Of a DNA stretch of 64,000 bases, positions 8,412 to 16,771 are shown piece by piece; within the stretch, counting starts at the first letter, position 1, and the number at the start of each line of letters is the position of its first letter. The translations under genes were made by a program, and so were the position numbers. The notes beneath the pieces are model-generated. The model searched no databases. It was not told the origin of the DNA and saw only the letters and a program-made list of their open reading frames with translations. Source of the DNA: Candidatus Rifleibacteriota bacterium (GTDB lineage: Bacteria; Muiribacteriota; Ozemobacteria; Ozemobacterales; Ozemobacteraceae); the NCBI GenBank assembly GCA_017417215.1, contig JAFPZP010000066.1, positions 1-64,000 of the forward strand, in the 5' to 3' direction.

Positions 8412-9245
8412 ATGAAAGCTCGAAATAAAAGTTTATCTGCTGTAATGCTTCTGGCACTGACTATATTGGTTAGTGGCTGCAACATGTTCGAAGCCATTGA
8501 TAGCAGCGTTAATACATCATCGGCTAGTGATTTAATAAACGAAGGGAATGACAGGCTTGCAGAAGCTGATTATTCTGCCGCTTTAAATCGCTTTGACAGA
8601 GCATTGGAAAAAACTGACAGCGATAGTGCTAGACGTGGCAGAGCTTCTGCTTATGCAGGTCTTGCTGGTTTCAATATGTTTTCGGCACTTAATAGCATGC
8701 AGAATGATTTGGCAGCACCAAATACATCGGCGGCTATTTTCCAGGCAGCTAAAAAAATAAATAGTCTTGAAAACATCGATAAGGCTATTGATGATATGGC
8801 TTTATTGAGTAATCCTACAAAAGAAGATCTGTTATTCCGGTCTATTTTAGCCTCTTTGTCTGCTGCTAAAACAATAGTTGAAAAATATGATACTAATTTG
8901 AATTCCAAATTAGATAAGCCCGATCAGATTAATTTCACAACAAATGATAAAAAGACAAAAAGCTGGGAACAGCTTTATTCCAGATTTGGTTCCAGTGGTT
9001 CTCCATATTCGTTGGAAAAGGCTTATATTGAACTGACTAAAGCTTTTGATGGACGTGGAGATAGTTGGAAAACAATATCGCCATTCGCTTCTACAACTAG
9101 CAGTGGAAAATATACTCAGGCTAATTATAATACCATAGAAGCTGTAGGTGATTTTGGGCAGCGTATAAAGGCAGCCAATATCATATATGGTAATTCCGAA
9201 AGTGAATTTAAAACGGCTATTTTAGCCCTTGATGGGGTAGACTGA
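8412..9245 (+). CDS. TPR-like lipoprotein
   Basis: Predicted lipoprotein of 277 aa. The N-terminus is a signal sequence ending in a lipobox (LVSGC), so Cys is the expected lipidated residue. A tetratricopeptide-like pair of helices follows (NEGNDRLAEADYSAALNRFD), then an Ala-rich helical region. I chose ATG 8412 over an upstream TTG at 8382 because the signal peptide begins there. It overlaps the next gene (TGATG), which encodes an outer-membrane barrel, so the two products may act as an outer-membrane pair. The substrate is unknown. A GCCGATAG box at 8374 resembles a sigma28 -10 element but lacks a good -35. Confidence 0.75.
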   Translation: MKARNKSLSAVMLLALTILVSGCNMFEAIDSSVNTSSASDLINEGNDRLAEADYSAALNRFDRALEKTDSDSARRGRASAYAGLAGFNMFSALNSMQNDLAAPNTSAAIFQAAKKINSLENIDKAIDDMALLSNPTKEDLLFRSILASLSAAKTIVEKYDTNLNSKLDKPDQINFTTNDKKTKSWEQLYSRFGSSGSPYSLEKAYIELTKAFDGRGDSWKTISPFASTTSSGKYTQANYNTIEAVGDFGQRIKAANIIYGNSESEFKTAILALDGVD

Positions 9246-10354
9246 TGAAAAAGCTACTGTTAAAAACCTGCTTGTCATCAATGTTTTGTTTGTCTGTTAT
9301 TTCAGCATCTTATGCTGCTAAACCAGATTTCTATGATAATGCACGTTCTTTGGGAATGGGCGGCGTTTCTGTTACCTATACAGATGATTATTTGACTATT
9401 TATAGGAATCCGGCTGGATTAGGCTTACAGAAGAAAACGAAATATTCTGTATTGTCACCGACTTTCTCAAGAAATAATGAATACAGCCAGGTCATAGACA
9501 ATATCAATGCTTTAAATAATAATGATACTGCTGCTAATCGTTCTTCCAACTTTAGACATCTTGAAAACATTATGGGAAAAACAGGATATCAGAGTTGGTC
9601 AGATACTGCTTATTATATGGATGAACGTGGATTCGCCCTGTCTATGAGGTATGATGATTATCAGTTTTATTCTGTTGAAAATCCGACCAGCCCTAAAGTA
9701 AAATCTTCGATTTATAAAGATACTGTTTTTGCTGGTTCTTATTCTGGTCCTTTTGAAGATGAAGGACAAAATCTTTTCAGAGATAAGGCCACAGGCTGGT
9801 GGGGAGTAAATTTGAAAATTGCCAGCAGAAAAATGACAGAAACTTCATATTCTGCCAGAGATTTTGCAGCCCTTACTCCAGATGCTTTGAAAGATACCGA
9901 CAGAACTGGTCTGGCTTTTGATGCAGACGTCGGAGCTTTGTGGCAGTTAACTAATCCGATGAAGACTACTTTTGGGGTCTTTGTTGGTAATTTGTTAGAA
10001 GCAAAGTTTTCTGATGAAACAGGCAGATTAAAGAGAATCTATTCTGTTGGGGCCTCTATTAAACCATTAACAGGGGAACAGGAAAGAAATGACAGGCTGT
10101 TGTTAGCTTGTGAATACATCGATGATGGGGAACGTATTAATTGTTGGAATAAGATTCGCCTAGGTGCTACCGTTAAAGTTGTGAGAGGCTTGCATTTGCT
10201 GGCTGGTGTAAAGGGTGGCTATCTGACTGGTGGGTTGGATTATTCCTGGAATGATTTAACTTTTACAGCGTCTACCTATGGTGAGGAGTTAGGGAAAAGA
10301 CCTGGTGACCGAGAAGACCGCCGATATGCGGTAGATGCTTCGCTCAGATTCTGA
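9245..10354 (+). CDS. PorV/UPF0164-like outer-membrane barrel protein
   Basis: Signal peptide (about residues 1-25, ending ASYAA), then NARSLGMGGVSVTYTDD and YRNPAGL, the N-terminal signature of the PorV/UPF0164 group of FadL-fold barrels (ARxLGMGGA...NPAGL). The rest (369 aa) is rich in alternating aromatic strands and ends in Phe. The start codon shares a base with the stop of the lipoprotein gene upstream, implying coupled translation. A second member of this family lies at 61852. Transport role unknown. Confidence 0.78.
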   Translation: MKKLLLKTCLSSMFCLSVISASYAAKPDFYDNARSLGMGGVSVTYTDDYLTIYRNPAGLGLQKKTKYSVLSPTFSRNNEYSQVIDNINALNNNDTAANRSSNFRHLENIMGKTGYQSWSDTAYYMDERGFALSMRYDDYQFYSVENPTSPKVKSSIYKDTVFAGSYSGPFEDEGQNLFRDKATGWWGVNLKIASRKMTETSYSARDFAALTPDALKDTDRTGLAFDADVGALWQLTNPMKTTFGVFVGNLLEAKFSDETGRLKRIYSVGASIKPLTGEQERNDRLLLACEYIDDGERINCWNKIRLGATVKVVRGLHLLAGVKGGYLTGGLDYSWNDLTFTASTYGEELGKRPGDREDRRYAVDASLRF

Positions 10355-10403
10355 TTAAATTGAGATATAAGATATAAGATATAAGATAGAAGAGATGAAA
10401 GAA

Positions 10404-10480
10404 GTCTACACATTTGTCATAAAAAGTATAGCGTATGGGCTTTAGCCCTGAAAGCTATACGTTTATGACAATGGGTAGAC
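10404..10480. repeat. 77-bp palindromic repeat, copy A
   Basis: gtctac ... ttgtcata ... gtatagc - gtat gggctttagccct gaaa - gctatac ... tatgaca ... gtagac; both halves pair into one long hairpin. Near-identical copies lie at 36222-36298 and, inverted and partly eroded, at 15420-15489. Confidence 0.85.
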
Positions 10481-10531
10481 TATAAAAGGATTATAAATGA
10501 GAATTGAGAGATGAGAGATACTAAAAAACTA

Positions 10532-10557
10532 AAGCGTCCCGTCGGGACGCTTCTTTA
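10532..10557. terminator. Bidirectional terminator between convergent genes
   Basis: Stem aagcgtccc/gggacgctt (10532-10540/10544-10552). A T-rich tail follows on the plus strand, and a better T-run (ttagtttttt) follows on the minus strand, so it serves the barrel gene and the convergent gene at 10610. Confidence 0.75.
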
Positions 10558-10609
10558 ATGACTGGCTTAAAGCTTAGAGCTTATAGCTTTAGGCTTTCAA
10601 ATCTAATAA

Positions 10610-11170
10610 TCATGCTCTATCGTAGTTAATTACTTCTTGATCATCCATAGTGAAGAGTCCTTTCTTGGTAGCATCGAAAAGTAGTGAAGTCTGGAAAAAG
10701 ATTTCATCCATACTTCTGAATTTGTGGAGATTCTTTTCTTTCAACTGACTCTGCAAAGCTTCGTTTGCTTTGTCTGACATAATTTCTTCTAGACTGCCGA
10801 GAAATTCTTTAATTACTTCAGTGTTGCTGCCTGATTGAATCTTGGGATTATTCATTATTTCATTTTTTAGCTTATCCATTTCATCAGTAGAGAATCTATT
10901 GCTTACTTTTTTTAGGAAAGCTATGTTTTCATCTGTAATTCCCTGATTAACCATTTTGTTGGCAAGAACTTCTGCGGTAAAGGAAATCTGATTTGCTCGA
11001 GGCATTGAATCTGTCATGTTCCAGATAGTGGTAGCAAAATCCTCCTGTTGCATGGTTGAGTAAACGGAATTGCTGTCACTGACCTGAAGATTAACGTCAT
11101 TGTTATATTTCTGTTTTATCTGTTGCTGATAAAAGTTAGAAAAAGACTGATTAATTTCGTTGACGTTCAT
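10610..11170 (-). CDS. Uncharacterised protein in the flagellar region
   Basis: A 186-aa soluble, acidic, mostly helical protein with no signal peptide or membrane segment. I do not recognise the family. The N-terminus (NEINQSFSNFYQQQIKQKY) is Gln/Asn-rich and could be disordered, like export signals of flagellar substrates. The start has a strong Shine-Dalgarno sequence (aggaggc). It is transcribed divergently from the flaG locus and is monocistronic. A flagellar role is suggested only by position. Confidence 0.7.
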   Translation of the reverse strand: MNVNEINQSFSNFYQQQIKQKYNNDVNLQVSDSNSVYSTMQQEDFATTIWNMTDSMPRANQISFTAEVLANKMVNQGITDENIAFLKKVSNRFSTDEMDKLKNEIMNNPKIQSGSNTEVIKEFLGSLEEIMSDKANEALQSQLKEKNLHKFRSMDEIFFQTSLLFDATKKGLFTMDDQEVINYDRA

Positions 11171-11469
11171 TTTTTGCCTCCTGGATTTGTTTGCCTGTTA
11201 TATTTTTTTCTTTTCTTCAATACATATCGGAAAAATGCTCCTCATTATTTAGCTTTTTTTAACAATTTTTTTATTTTCGAAAATAAAAAGGGGAAAAAAT
11301 ATCTTGGCAAATCAATCTAGTATAAATATAATATTAAAAGCGAATTCTAAATATTCTCTAGTATAAATAAAAAATCATAAAAAATAGAAAAAAAGCTATT
11401 TTGTTATGATTTTATTAGAAAACAGAGAAATATTTTGAATAATTGCCGAAATTTGTTAGTATTTCGCTA

Positions 11470-11496
11470 TAATTGGTATAAGAATAGTGCCGATAA
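11470..11496 (+). promoter_or_regulatory. Sigma28 (FliA) promoter of the flaG transcript
   Basis: GCCGATAA (11489-11496) exactly matches the known sigma28 -10 element; TAAT (11470-11473) lies 15 nt upstream, the standard spacing. The predicted start near 11503 falls at the base of a 10-bp hairpin. Confidence 0.75.
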
Positions 11497-11500
11497 ATAT

Positions 11501-11576
11501 AATAAGAAGGGGTTAAGTATGCCTTCTTATTCTGGCTGCAAGGATGCAGTGTCTTGTTAGATTCAAGGAGGAATCT
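11501..11576 (+). promoter_or_regulatory. Structured leader of the flaG transcript with two GGA hairpins
   Basis: In order: a perfect 10-bp hairpin (11501-11510/11522-11531) at the expected 5' end; a CTGCA/TGCAG stem (11536-11540/11545-11549) with AGGA loop; and an AGATTC/GAATCT stem (11559-11564/11571-11576) whose loop AAGGAG is a Shine-Dalgarno sequence. The last two match the flagellin leaders, with two compensated base pairs in the first stem. The gap 11171-11717 otherwise holds only the promoter and a micro-ORF. Confidence 0.75.
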
Positions 11577-11582
11577 GATAAA

Positions 11583-11684
11583 ATGAATTATCTGTCTGTC
11601 AAATTTTTGTACAGAGCTAAGACAGAATATGTACATTCCTCAGAAAAATCCTTGATACTCAATAAGACTCTCTGCTTTTCCTAA
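11583..11684 (+). CDS. Micro-ORF (33 codons) behind a flagellin-type leader
   Basis: ATG at 11583 lies at normal distance from aaggagg in the leader hairpin and opens a 33-codon frame ending TAA at 11682. The peptide starts MNYLSVKFLYRAK and shows no similarity to flagellin or anything I know. It could be a leader peptide, a remnant of a lost gene, or just the landing site that makes the leader regulatory. flaG follows 33 nt later with its own Shine-Dalgarno sequence. Confidence 0.4.
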   Translation: MNYLSVKFLYRAKTEYVHSSEKSLILNKTLCFS

Positions 11685-11717
11685 CAGTTTATCGGTGTAC
11701 AGTAAAAGGAGTTTTAT

Positions 11718-12116
11718 ATGAGTATTGATTCAATAAATACAAGTATAAATGCTGGTTCTTTCTCTAATTACAAAAGTAATGTAGATATTCCCAGTAGTTC
11801 TGAGGCTCCTAAAATAGAAAAGCCAGAACTTAAGGATGTTGAATTGATGTCTACTAAGGCTGCTGAAAACTTTTCTGAAGAAAGTAAAGAACAGCAGGAA
11901 AAGCTTGAATCAGCAATCGAAAAGCTGAATAAAACAGCAAAAGTATTCAATCGTTCATTGAAATTCAAAATGCATGAAGCAACTCATAGAACAATGATAT
12001 CTGTTATTGATGACAATACAGATAAAGTCATTCGTGAAATTCCTGGCGAAGAAGCCTTGGATATGGTTGCTAAGATGCAGGAATATCTTGGACTTATCTT
12101 CGATAAGAAAGCATGA
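11718..12116 (+). CDS. flaG: Flagellar protein FlaG
   Basis: FlaG family, which influences filament length in other bacteria; exact function not settled. The variable N-terminal part (about residues 1-65) is followed by the conserved C-terminal domain: LNKTAKVFNRSLKFKMHEA, then VIDDNTDKVIREIPGEEALDM and a final YLGLIFDKKA. Length (132 aa) is normal. Shine-Dalgarno aaaggag. fliD follows after a terminator, the usual flaG-fliD-fliS order although here spread out. Expected to be FliA-dependent. Confidence 0.92.
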   Translation: MSIDSINTSINAGSFSNYKSNVDIPSSSEAPKIEKPELKDVELMSTKAAENFSEESKEQQEKLESAIEKLNKTAKVFNRSLKFKMHEATHRTMISVIDDNTDKVIREIPGEEALDMVAKMQEYLGLIFDKKA

Positions 12117-12121
12117 TTTGT

Positions 12122-12148
12122 AAAAAATTCTCTTTATGAGAATTTTTT
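12122..12148 (+). terminator. Terminator after flaG
   Basis: Stem aaaaaattctc/gagaatttttt (12122-12132/12138-12148) with loop tttat. The following bases to 12250 are ttaggaatt-type low-complexity repeats. Confidence 0.75.
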
Positions 12149-12284
12149 ACAATTAGGAATGAGGAGTTAGGAATTAGGAATTTTAAGGTTCTTATACAAA
12201 ATTCCTAATAGGTAACTCTATATGTGAATTTCAATTCCTCACTCCTCACTCTTAATTTCGAATTAAAATAATTGGGGGCTAAAA

Positions 12285-15200
12285 ATGGTAAGCAGTATTT
12301 CAAGAAATTATTTAAGCGGTATTTCTTCTGGTATGGATACCGAATCCTTGATCTCTCAGATGATTGAGGCGGCTAGTACCACTAAATACAACCTTGAAAG
12401 AAAAAGAAATAAAATGACTTATCAGCAGAGTATGCTTCAGGAAATAAATCTGAAGTTATACGAACTGCAAACAAAAGCCACCGACTTAACTTTTAGCAAA
12501 ACCTTCAATGGAAAAACAGTAGAATCTACTGACTCCAAAATCGTTAATGCCTCTGCTACAACTGCTGCAAAAGCAGGTACATATACTGTAAAAGTAAAAC
12601 AACTTGCTACAGCTACAAGTGTTACTTCCAAAGCAAAATTAGCTGGTTCCATGGAATTAGGTGGAAATATCGCTAGTACTGGTAAAATGGGCGGTTCTAA
12701 TACTTCTCTTGGAGCTTTAGGTGTTAACCCAACAGGCTTAAAAATAACTACAACAGCTAGCAACGGTCAGGTTAAGACTTATAATATTGCTACCAACGCC
12801 GATGAAAATACTTCTATTGATGATATGTTAAAGAACATCAATAACAGTATAAAGGCAAATTCCGAATTAAGTGGCAAAATTACTGCTACTTACGACGACA
12901 AAAACAATACAATCAAGTTTAACTTAAATGATAGTAAAATGTCTGCTACCATTTCAGACGGCGGTGCTCAGGGTGCTGATGGTCTGATAGCCAAAATGTT
13001 TGGACAGGGGGCAGGCGGTTCTATCAGTCTTACAAAAGATGTTCCAGTAAAAGAATCTTCTGTTTCTATGAGAAGCGGTTCTGCTACAACTCTTAAAGAT
13101 TTGGATTTCACCAAGGGTTCTATTTCTATTACAAGAGGCGGCAGAACAGCAACAATAAATATGAGCGGTCTAGATGACAACATGACCGTTGATGATCTTG
13201 TAAAACATCTCAACAATCAGATAGACCAGTCTGGTGCTCTTAATAGAACAGGAACTGCTACTGGCAATCCAAAAGACAGAGCAGTAGAATTCAGATATGA
13301 TGAATCTAGCGGAAGTCTTAGACTTGTTTCCACCAATACAGCTGATACAACAGCATTTTCAATGTCAGATGCAAATGGTGGAACCTTTGTAAAAGAAATA
13401 TTTGGCAAAAATACAAACACAACAGTAAATTCAAACTTTGATGGTGGTCAGACTCTTGCAAATGAAACATTTGCAACAGCTATTACAGCAGGTGTTTTCA
13501 CTATTGATGGAACCCAGATTAATATTGACCCAGCAGTAGACACATTGCAAGGCGTGTTGTCACGTATTTCTGCAATGACCAACATTGATGCCACCTATGA
13601 TTCTGAAACAGACAAAATTAGTTTTACTAGAAGAGATGGTAGCAATGCTCCTATAGGCGTTGGTTCTTCTAACGATACCAGCAATTTCCTTTCTGTAACA
13701 GGAATGATAGCAGGAACTCAGACTGCAGCAGCACATTTAACAGGCAATTCAACTTCTACTATTCAGAATAACAATGGTGATCCTCTAAGTGTTGCAGATT
13801 TCCGTAACAAGACTATTCCTTATGGCGGTTATTGGGGAAATCAAACCCAGACAGGTACAATTAATGTTAACGTTAATGGAACCGACCATAACATTTCTTG
13901 GCAGTCTGGTGATACTTATCAGTCTATTCTCGACAAAATAGCTGATATAGACGGTATAGAATCAGCTTACTATGATGCTTCTACTGGTAAAATCAATGTT
14001 GTTGGTAAAGATAAAGGAAGCAACGCTTCTATTTCTATAAGTGACAGAAGCGGCAATATGGCTAGAGATTTAGGTATCAACTCATCTGCTAATGGTTCTG
14101 ATGCTGGTTCAACTCTAACTGCTTCCAAATCTCTTTCAGATGTAAAAACTGGTTCACCTCTTGCTCAAGCAGGTTTTGCAACAGCTGTTACATCAGGAAC
14201 CTTTACTATAAACGGTGTTAAATTTACTATTAACAATACTCAGAACCAGACGATGGATTCTATTATTGATGCTATTAACTCTAATGAAAAAGTTGGTGTT
14301 AAAGCTCAGTATAACCCAACTACAGGTGAATTCATACTTACCTCTACAGAAACAGGTAATAGAGCTATTGCAATAGGTTCTGCCACAGATACAAGCAATT
14401 TCTTGAGTGCTATGGGTCTAACCGGAGCTGTTCAAAATATTGGTCAGAACTGTATTTATAGCATTGATTCCGTTTATGGTGGTACTGATCAGGTCAGCCA
14501 GTCTAATACTATTACCGATGCAATAGAAGGTTTAACTCTTAATTTCAGAGAAACAACTGTTGGAGCTGGTGAAACTATTTCAGTCAATACCGATACAGAA
14601 TCAGCAAAAACAGCGATAAAGGAATTTATAGACCTTTATAATGAAGTAACCGAAACTATTTACACTAAGCTTACAGAAAAGAAAACAAAAGAACAGAGGG
14701 AGTTGGCTGGTCTTACTGATGCTGAAAAGCAAGCATTGAGCAAAGAAGACTTAGATACTTATGAAAGTGCATATAAGATTGGCTTACTTAGTGGTGACAC
14801 TACATTAAGAAATATACGCTCTCAGATGAGAAGTATAATGGCTGCTGTCGTTCCAGAAGCAGATTCTCTTATCAATTCTTTGAGCGATATAGGTATTACA
14901 ACTGGTGCTATCGGTTCTTCTTATACTGCAACCATGGTCGGAACTTTGTCTATCACAGATGAAGACAAATTAGACCAGGCTTTGAAGAGCAATCCAGAAG
15001 CAGTAACTAAGTTGTTCAATAATGATTCTGACAAGCAAGGCGGAATGGGTATTGCCCGACGCTTAAAAGAAGCTTTAAATTCTTTCACAAAATCTAACGG
15101 TCTTCTTACTTCTAGAATTGGTCGTTCTGATGGTTCTGGCAACAGCCAGATGGATAAGCAGATTGCTGCTTTGAATGAACAGATTTCTCAGCAACAGACA

Positions 15201-15323
15201 AAACTTAGTGCTAGAGAAGAAAACTTATTAAAGAAATTTGCAGCTATGGAAACTGCTTTAAATAACTACCAAGCTCAGTCACAGTCTCTAAGCAATTCTT
15301 TGTCACAGCTTCTCGGCAAGTAA
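12285..15323 (+). CDS. fliD: Flagellar filament cap protein FliD, oversized
   Basis: Filament cap, promoting flagellin assembly at the tip. The N-terminal FliD domain (about residues 1-110: SGISSGMDTESLISQMIEA, TYTVKVKQLATA) and C-terminal FliD domain (about 770-1012, with FIDLYNEV and a final coiled coil) are clear. At 1012 aa it is about twice the usual 450-500. The extra middle holds repeated modules of the flagellin-hook IN type: one at about nt 13447-13710 (ITAGVFTIDGTQINI ... DTSNFLSVTGM) and one at about 14155-14420 (VTSGTFTINGVKFTI ... DTSNFLSAMGL). Growth of the cap in step with the long flagellins is plausible. A gggggc motif precedes the start; a strong terminator follows. Confidence 0.95.
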   Translation: MVSSISRNYLSGISSGMDTESLISQMIEAASTTKYNLERKRNKMTYQQSMLQEINLKLYELQTKATDLTFSKTFNGKTVESTDSKIVNASATTAAKAGTYTVKVKQLATATSVTSKAKLAGSMELGGNIASTGKMGGSNTSLGALGVNPTGLKITTTASNGQVKTYNIATNADENTSIDDMLKNINNSIKANSELSGKITATYDDKNNTIKFNLNDSKMSATISDGGAQGADGLIAKMFGQGAGGSISLTKDVPVKESSVSMRSGSATTLKDLDFTKGSISITRGGRTATINMSGLDDNMTVDDLVKHLNNQIDQSGALNRTGTATGNPKDRAVEFRYDESSGSLRLVSTNTADTTAFSMSDANGGTFVKEIFGKNTNTTVNSNFDGGQTLANETFATAITAGVFTIDGTQINIDPAVDTLQGVLSRISAMTNIDATYDSETDKISFTRRDGSNAPIGVGSSNDTSNFLSVTGMIAGTQTAAAHLTGNSTSTIQNNNGDPLSVADFRNKTIPYGGYWGNQTQTGTINVNVNGTDHNISWQSGDTYQSILDKIADIDGIESAYYDASTGKINVVGKDKGSNASISISDRSGNMARDLGINSSANGSDAGSTLTASKSLSDVKTGSPLAQAGFATAVTSGTFTINGVKFTINNTQNQTMDSIIDAINSNEKVGVKAQYNPTTGEFILTSTETGNRAIAIGSATDTSNFLSAMGLTGAVQNIGQNCIYSIDSVYGGTDQVSQSNTITDAIEGLTLNFRETTVGAGETISVNTDTESAKTAIKEFIDLYNEVTETIYTKLTEKKTKEQRELAGLTDAEKQALSKEDLDTYESAYKIGLLSGDTTLRNIRSQMRSIMAAVVPEADSLINSLSDIGITTGAIGSSYTATMVGTLSITDEDKLDQALKSNPEAVTKLFNNDSDKQGGMGIARRLKEALNSFTKSNGLLTSRIGRSDGSGNSQMDKQIAALNEQISQQQTKLSAREENLLKKFAAMETALNNYQAQSQSLSNSLSQLLGK

Positions 15324-15348
15324 TTAGCTAAGTTTAGTTTGACTCGAA

Positions 15349-15376
15349 AAAACGCCTGTTTACAGGCGTTTTTTTG
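15349..15376 (+). terminator. Terminator after fliD
   Basis: Stem aacgcctg/caggcgtt (15351-15358/15363-15370) followed by a T-run. Confidence 0.9.
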
Positions 15377-15419
15377 TTAGAGATAAGAGCAACAGAGAAT
15401 ATTTACTATTTCAGTAACA

Positions 15420-15489
15420 GCTTGTCATAATCGTATAGCTGTCAGGGCTAAAGCCCATACGCTATACTTATTATGACAAATGTGTAGAC
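15420..15489. repeat. 77-bp palindromic repeat, copy B (inverted)
   Basis: Reverse complement of the element at 10404-10480. The right end gtagac (15484-15489) and the core (gtatagc, gggcttt) are kept; the other end is eroded. Confidence 0.8.
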
Positions 15490-15500
15490 TTCTATAATCT

Positions 15501-15629
15501 CCTTTAAAAGCGCCAGTTGCTTGCTCAACCTTATTCTCCTCCGCGTTCTCTGTTAATTTGTATCTTCGGATAGACTTTGAAGGAACGAGCCTTGGGTGGA
15601 GAATAGAGGTCTCGCATCTACTGTCCGCT
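15501..15629. repeat. ~127-bp element with GCGGACAGT-type ends, copy 1
   Basis: Aligns end to end with 19631-19759: shared attctcctccgcg, cgagcctt, ggagaatagaggtctc and actgtccgct. The right end ACTGTCCGC is intact; the left end is degenerate (agcgccagttgc). It belongs to the 691-bp gene-free gap 15324-16014, which is almost wholly repeats. Confidence 0.75.
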
Positions 15630-15743
15630 GTGATAAGCCGTAGTCTTTCTATCTTTTGTTTTGGGAGCAGATTATCTTTGCTGAGACTTCCGGCTAGCTA
15701 AAAACAATTCCCTTATCTCTCATTTCTCTCATCTCTTCTCTCT

Positions 15744-15774
15744 AAAAAATGGCTTGCGTTGGCAAGCTTTTTTG
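15744..15774 (+). terminator. Terminator-like hairpin in a repeat region
   Basis: gcttgc gttg gcaagc (15752-15767) flanked by A-run and T-run. No gene lies directly upstream, so it may be part of the repeat array. Confidence 0.5.
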
Positions 15775-15838
15775 TTATATTTGACAGTTGAGAAAGTATA
15801 AATTAAACTATTAATGTACATATTGATGGGTTTCTAAA

Positions 15839-15990
15839 TATCCCCTTTTTCAAAGGGGAAAGGTTTCGAAGTAACCTAGGGGATTTTCTAGAAGTTTGCA
15901 AAGCAGTACAAAGTTGAGTCAGAAGACTGTTTTGTTATTAAAAATCTCCTTGTCACTTCGTGACATCCCTCTTTAAAAAAGAGGGTATTT
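15839..15990. repeat. C-run/G-run hairpin repeats, inverted pair
   Basis: First unit 15839-15888 (cccctttttcaaagggg, small tcga hairpin, aggggatttt). Second unit in opposite orientation 15941-15990 (atctccttgtcacttcgtgac, then ccctctttaaaaaagaggg). The bases between (tgcaaagcagtacaaagttgagtc) recur near 30205-30236. Confidence 0.65.
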
Positions 15991-16014
15991 CTATTAGCAA
16001 CAAGGAAAGATATT

Positions 16015-16623
16015 TTGTTAATAACATTAAACGCTAACCCACTGGATATAAGTGGAATTGATGAAAACGCAACTGTTCTTGAACTGGTGAATCTTATAGA
16101 AGATTCTCTAAAAGGTTCTGGTGCTACTGTTATGAGAGTATTTCTCGATGGTAAGGAATATTCTGCAGAAAATACAGAAACACTTGAGGGGTTGAAGCTT
16201 ATCAATTACCAAAAAGCAGAACTGGTTTCTGAAACAGCAGCAGGCGTTATTCAAGAAGCTTTTTATGACAGCACAGAAATCCTGCTTCATCTAGAAGAAA
16301 TTGCTGAAAATGTTTCTTCAGAACTTCGTCTTGGTAACATTAAACAGGCGATGGAAAAATACTTAGAGCTAATTAACGGTCTTGAATGGTTTATAACAAT
16401 TATTAAAGAAGCAGATTTAGCTTATGCTGCAAAAATGGCAGAAAGCGCTTATGAAAATGAAAGACAAGAACTTATCGCAAAGGTCAACGAACAGATTTCT
16501 GCAGCAGAAATTGCTCAGGAAAACGAAGACTGGGTTGGCGTTGCCGATATAGTTGAATATGAATTCTGCGAAATTTTCAAGCATGGCAGAAGATTCATAG
16601 CCAGCCTGATGAAAGAGAATTAG
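16015..16623 (+). CDS. Uncharacterised acidic helical protein in the flagellar region
   Basis: A 202-aa soluble protein starting at TTG 16015; aaggaaag at good spacing and the lack of a nearby ATG support this start. The N-terminal ~70 residues look like a small beta/alpha domain (MLITLNANPLDISGI, VLELVNLIEDSL, VFLDGKEYS). The rest is a long helical region (EILLHLEEIAENVSSELRLG). I do not recognise the family. Position between fliD and a Maf-type gene suggests a flagellar accessory role, such as a chaperone, but nothing in the sequence proves it. Its upstream 30 nt are part of a repeat unit, so its 5' region has been reshaped. Confidence 0.65.
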   Translation: MLITLNANPLDISGIDENATVLELVNLIEDSLKGSGATVMRVFLDGKEYSAENTETLEGLKLINYQKAELVSETAAGVIQEAFYDSTEILLHLEEIAENVSSELRLGNIKQAMEKYLELINGLEWFITIIKEADLAYAAKMAESAYENERQELIAKVNEQISAAEIAQENEDWVGVADIVEYEFCEIFKHGRRFIASLMKEN

Positions 16624-16668
16624 GAATTAGGAGTTAGGAATTAGGAATTAGAAATTAGAAAATTTTCT

Positions 16669-16693
16669 AAAATGCCCGTCAGGGCATTTTTTA
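16669..16693 (+). terminator. Terminator after the 202-aa gene
   Basis: Stem aaaatgccc/gggcatttt (16669-16677/16682-16690) followed by T. It is preceded by repeats of ttaggaatta. Confidence 0.8.
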
Positions 16694-16704
16694 TTTTGAA
16701 ATAA

Positions 16705-16733
16705 TTGCTCTATTAAAGCATATGAAGTATGAT
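16705..16733 (+). promoter_or_regulatory. Probable sigma70-type promoter
   Basis: TTGCTC, 17 nt, TATGAT (16728-16733), placed 38 nt before the gene at 16772. Confidence 0.5.
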
Positions 16734-16771
16734 ATACCTATTAAATAAATTGTAATAAAGGCTATTCAACA

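Noticed and set aside
12437-13420. Minus-strand frames inside fliD
   Set aside because: Antisense shadows with no start signals and no protein-like character.
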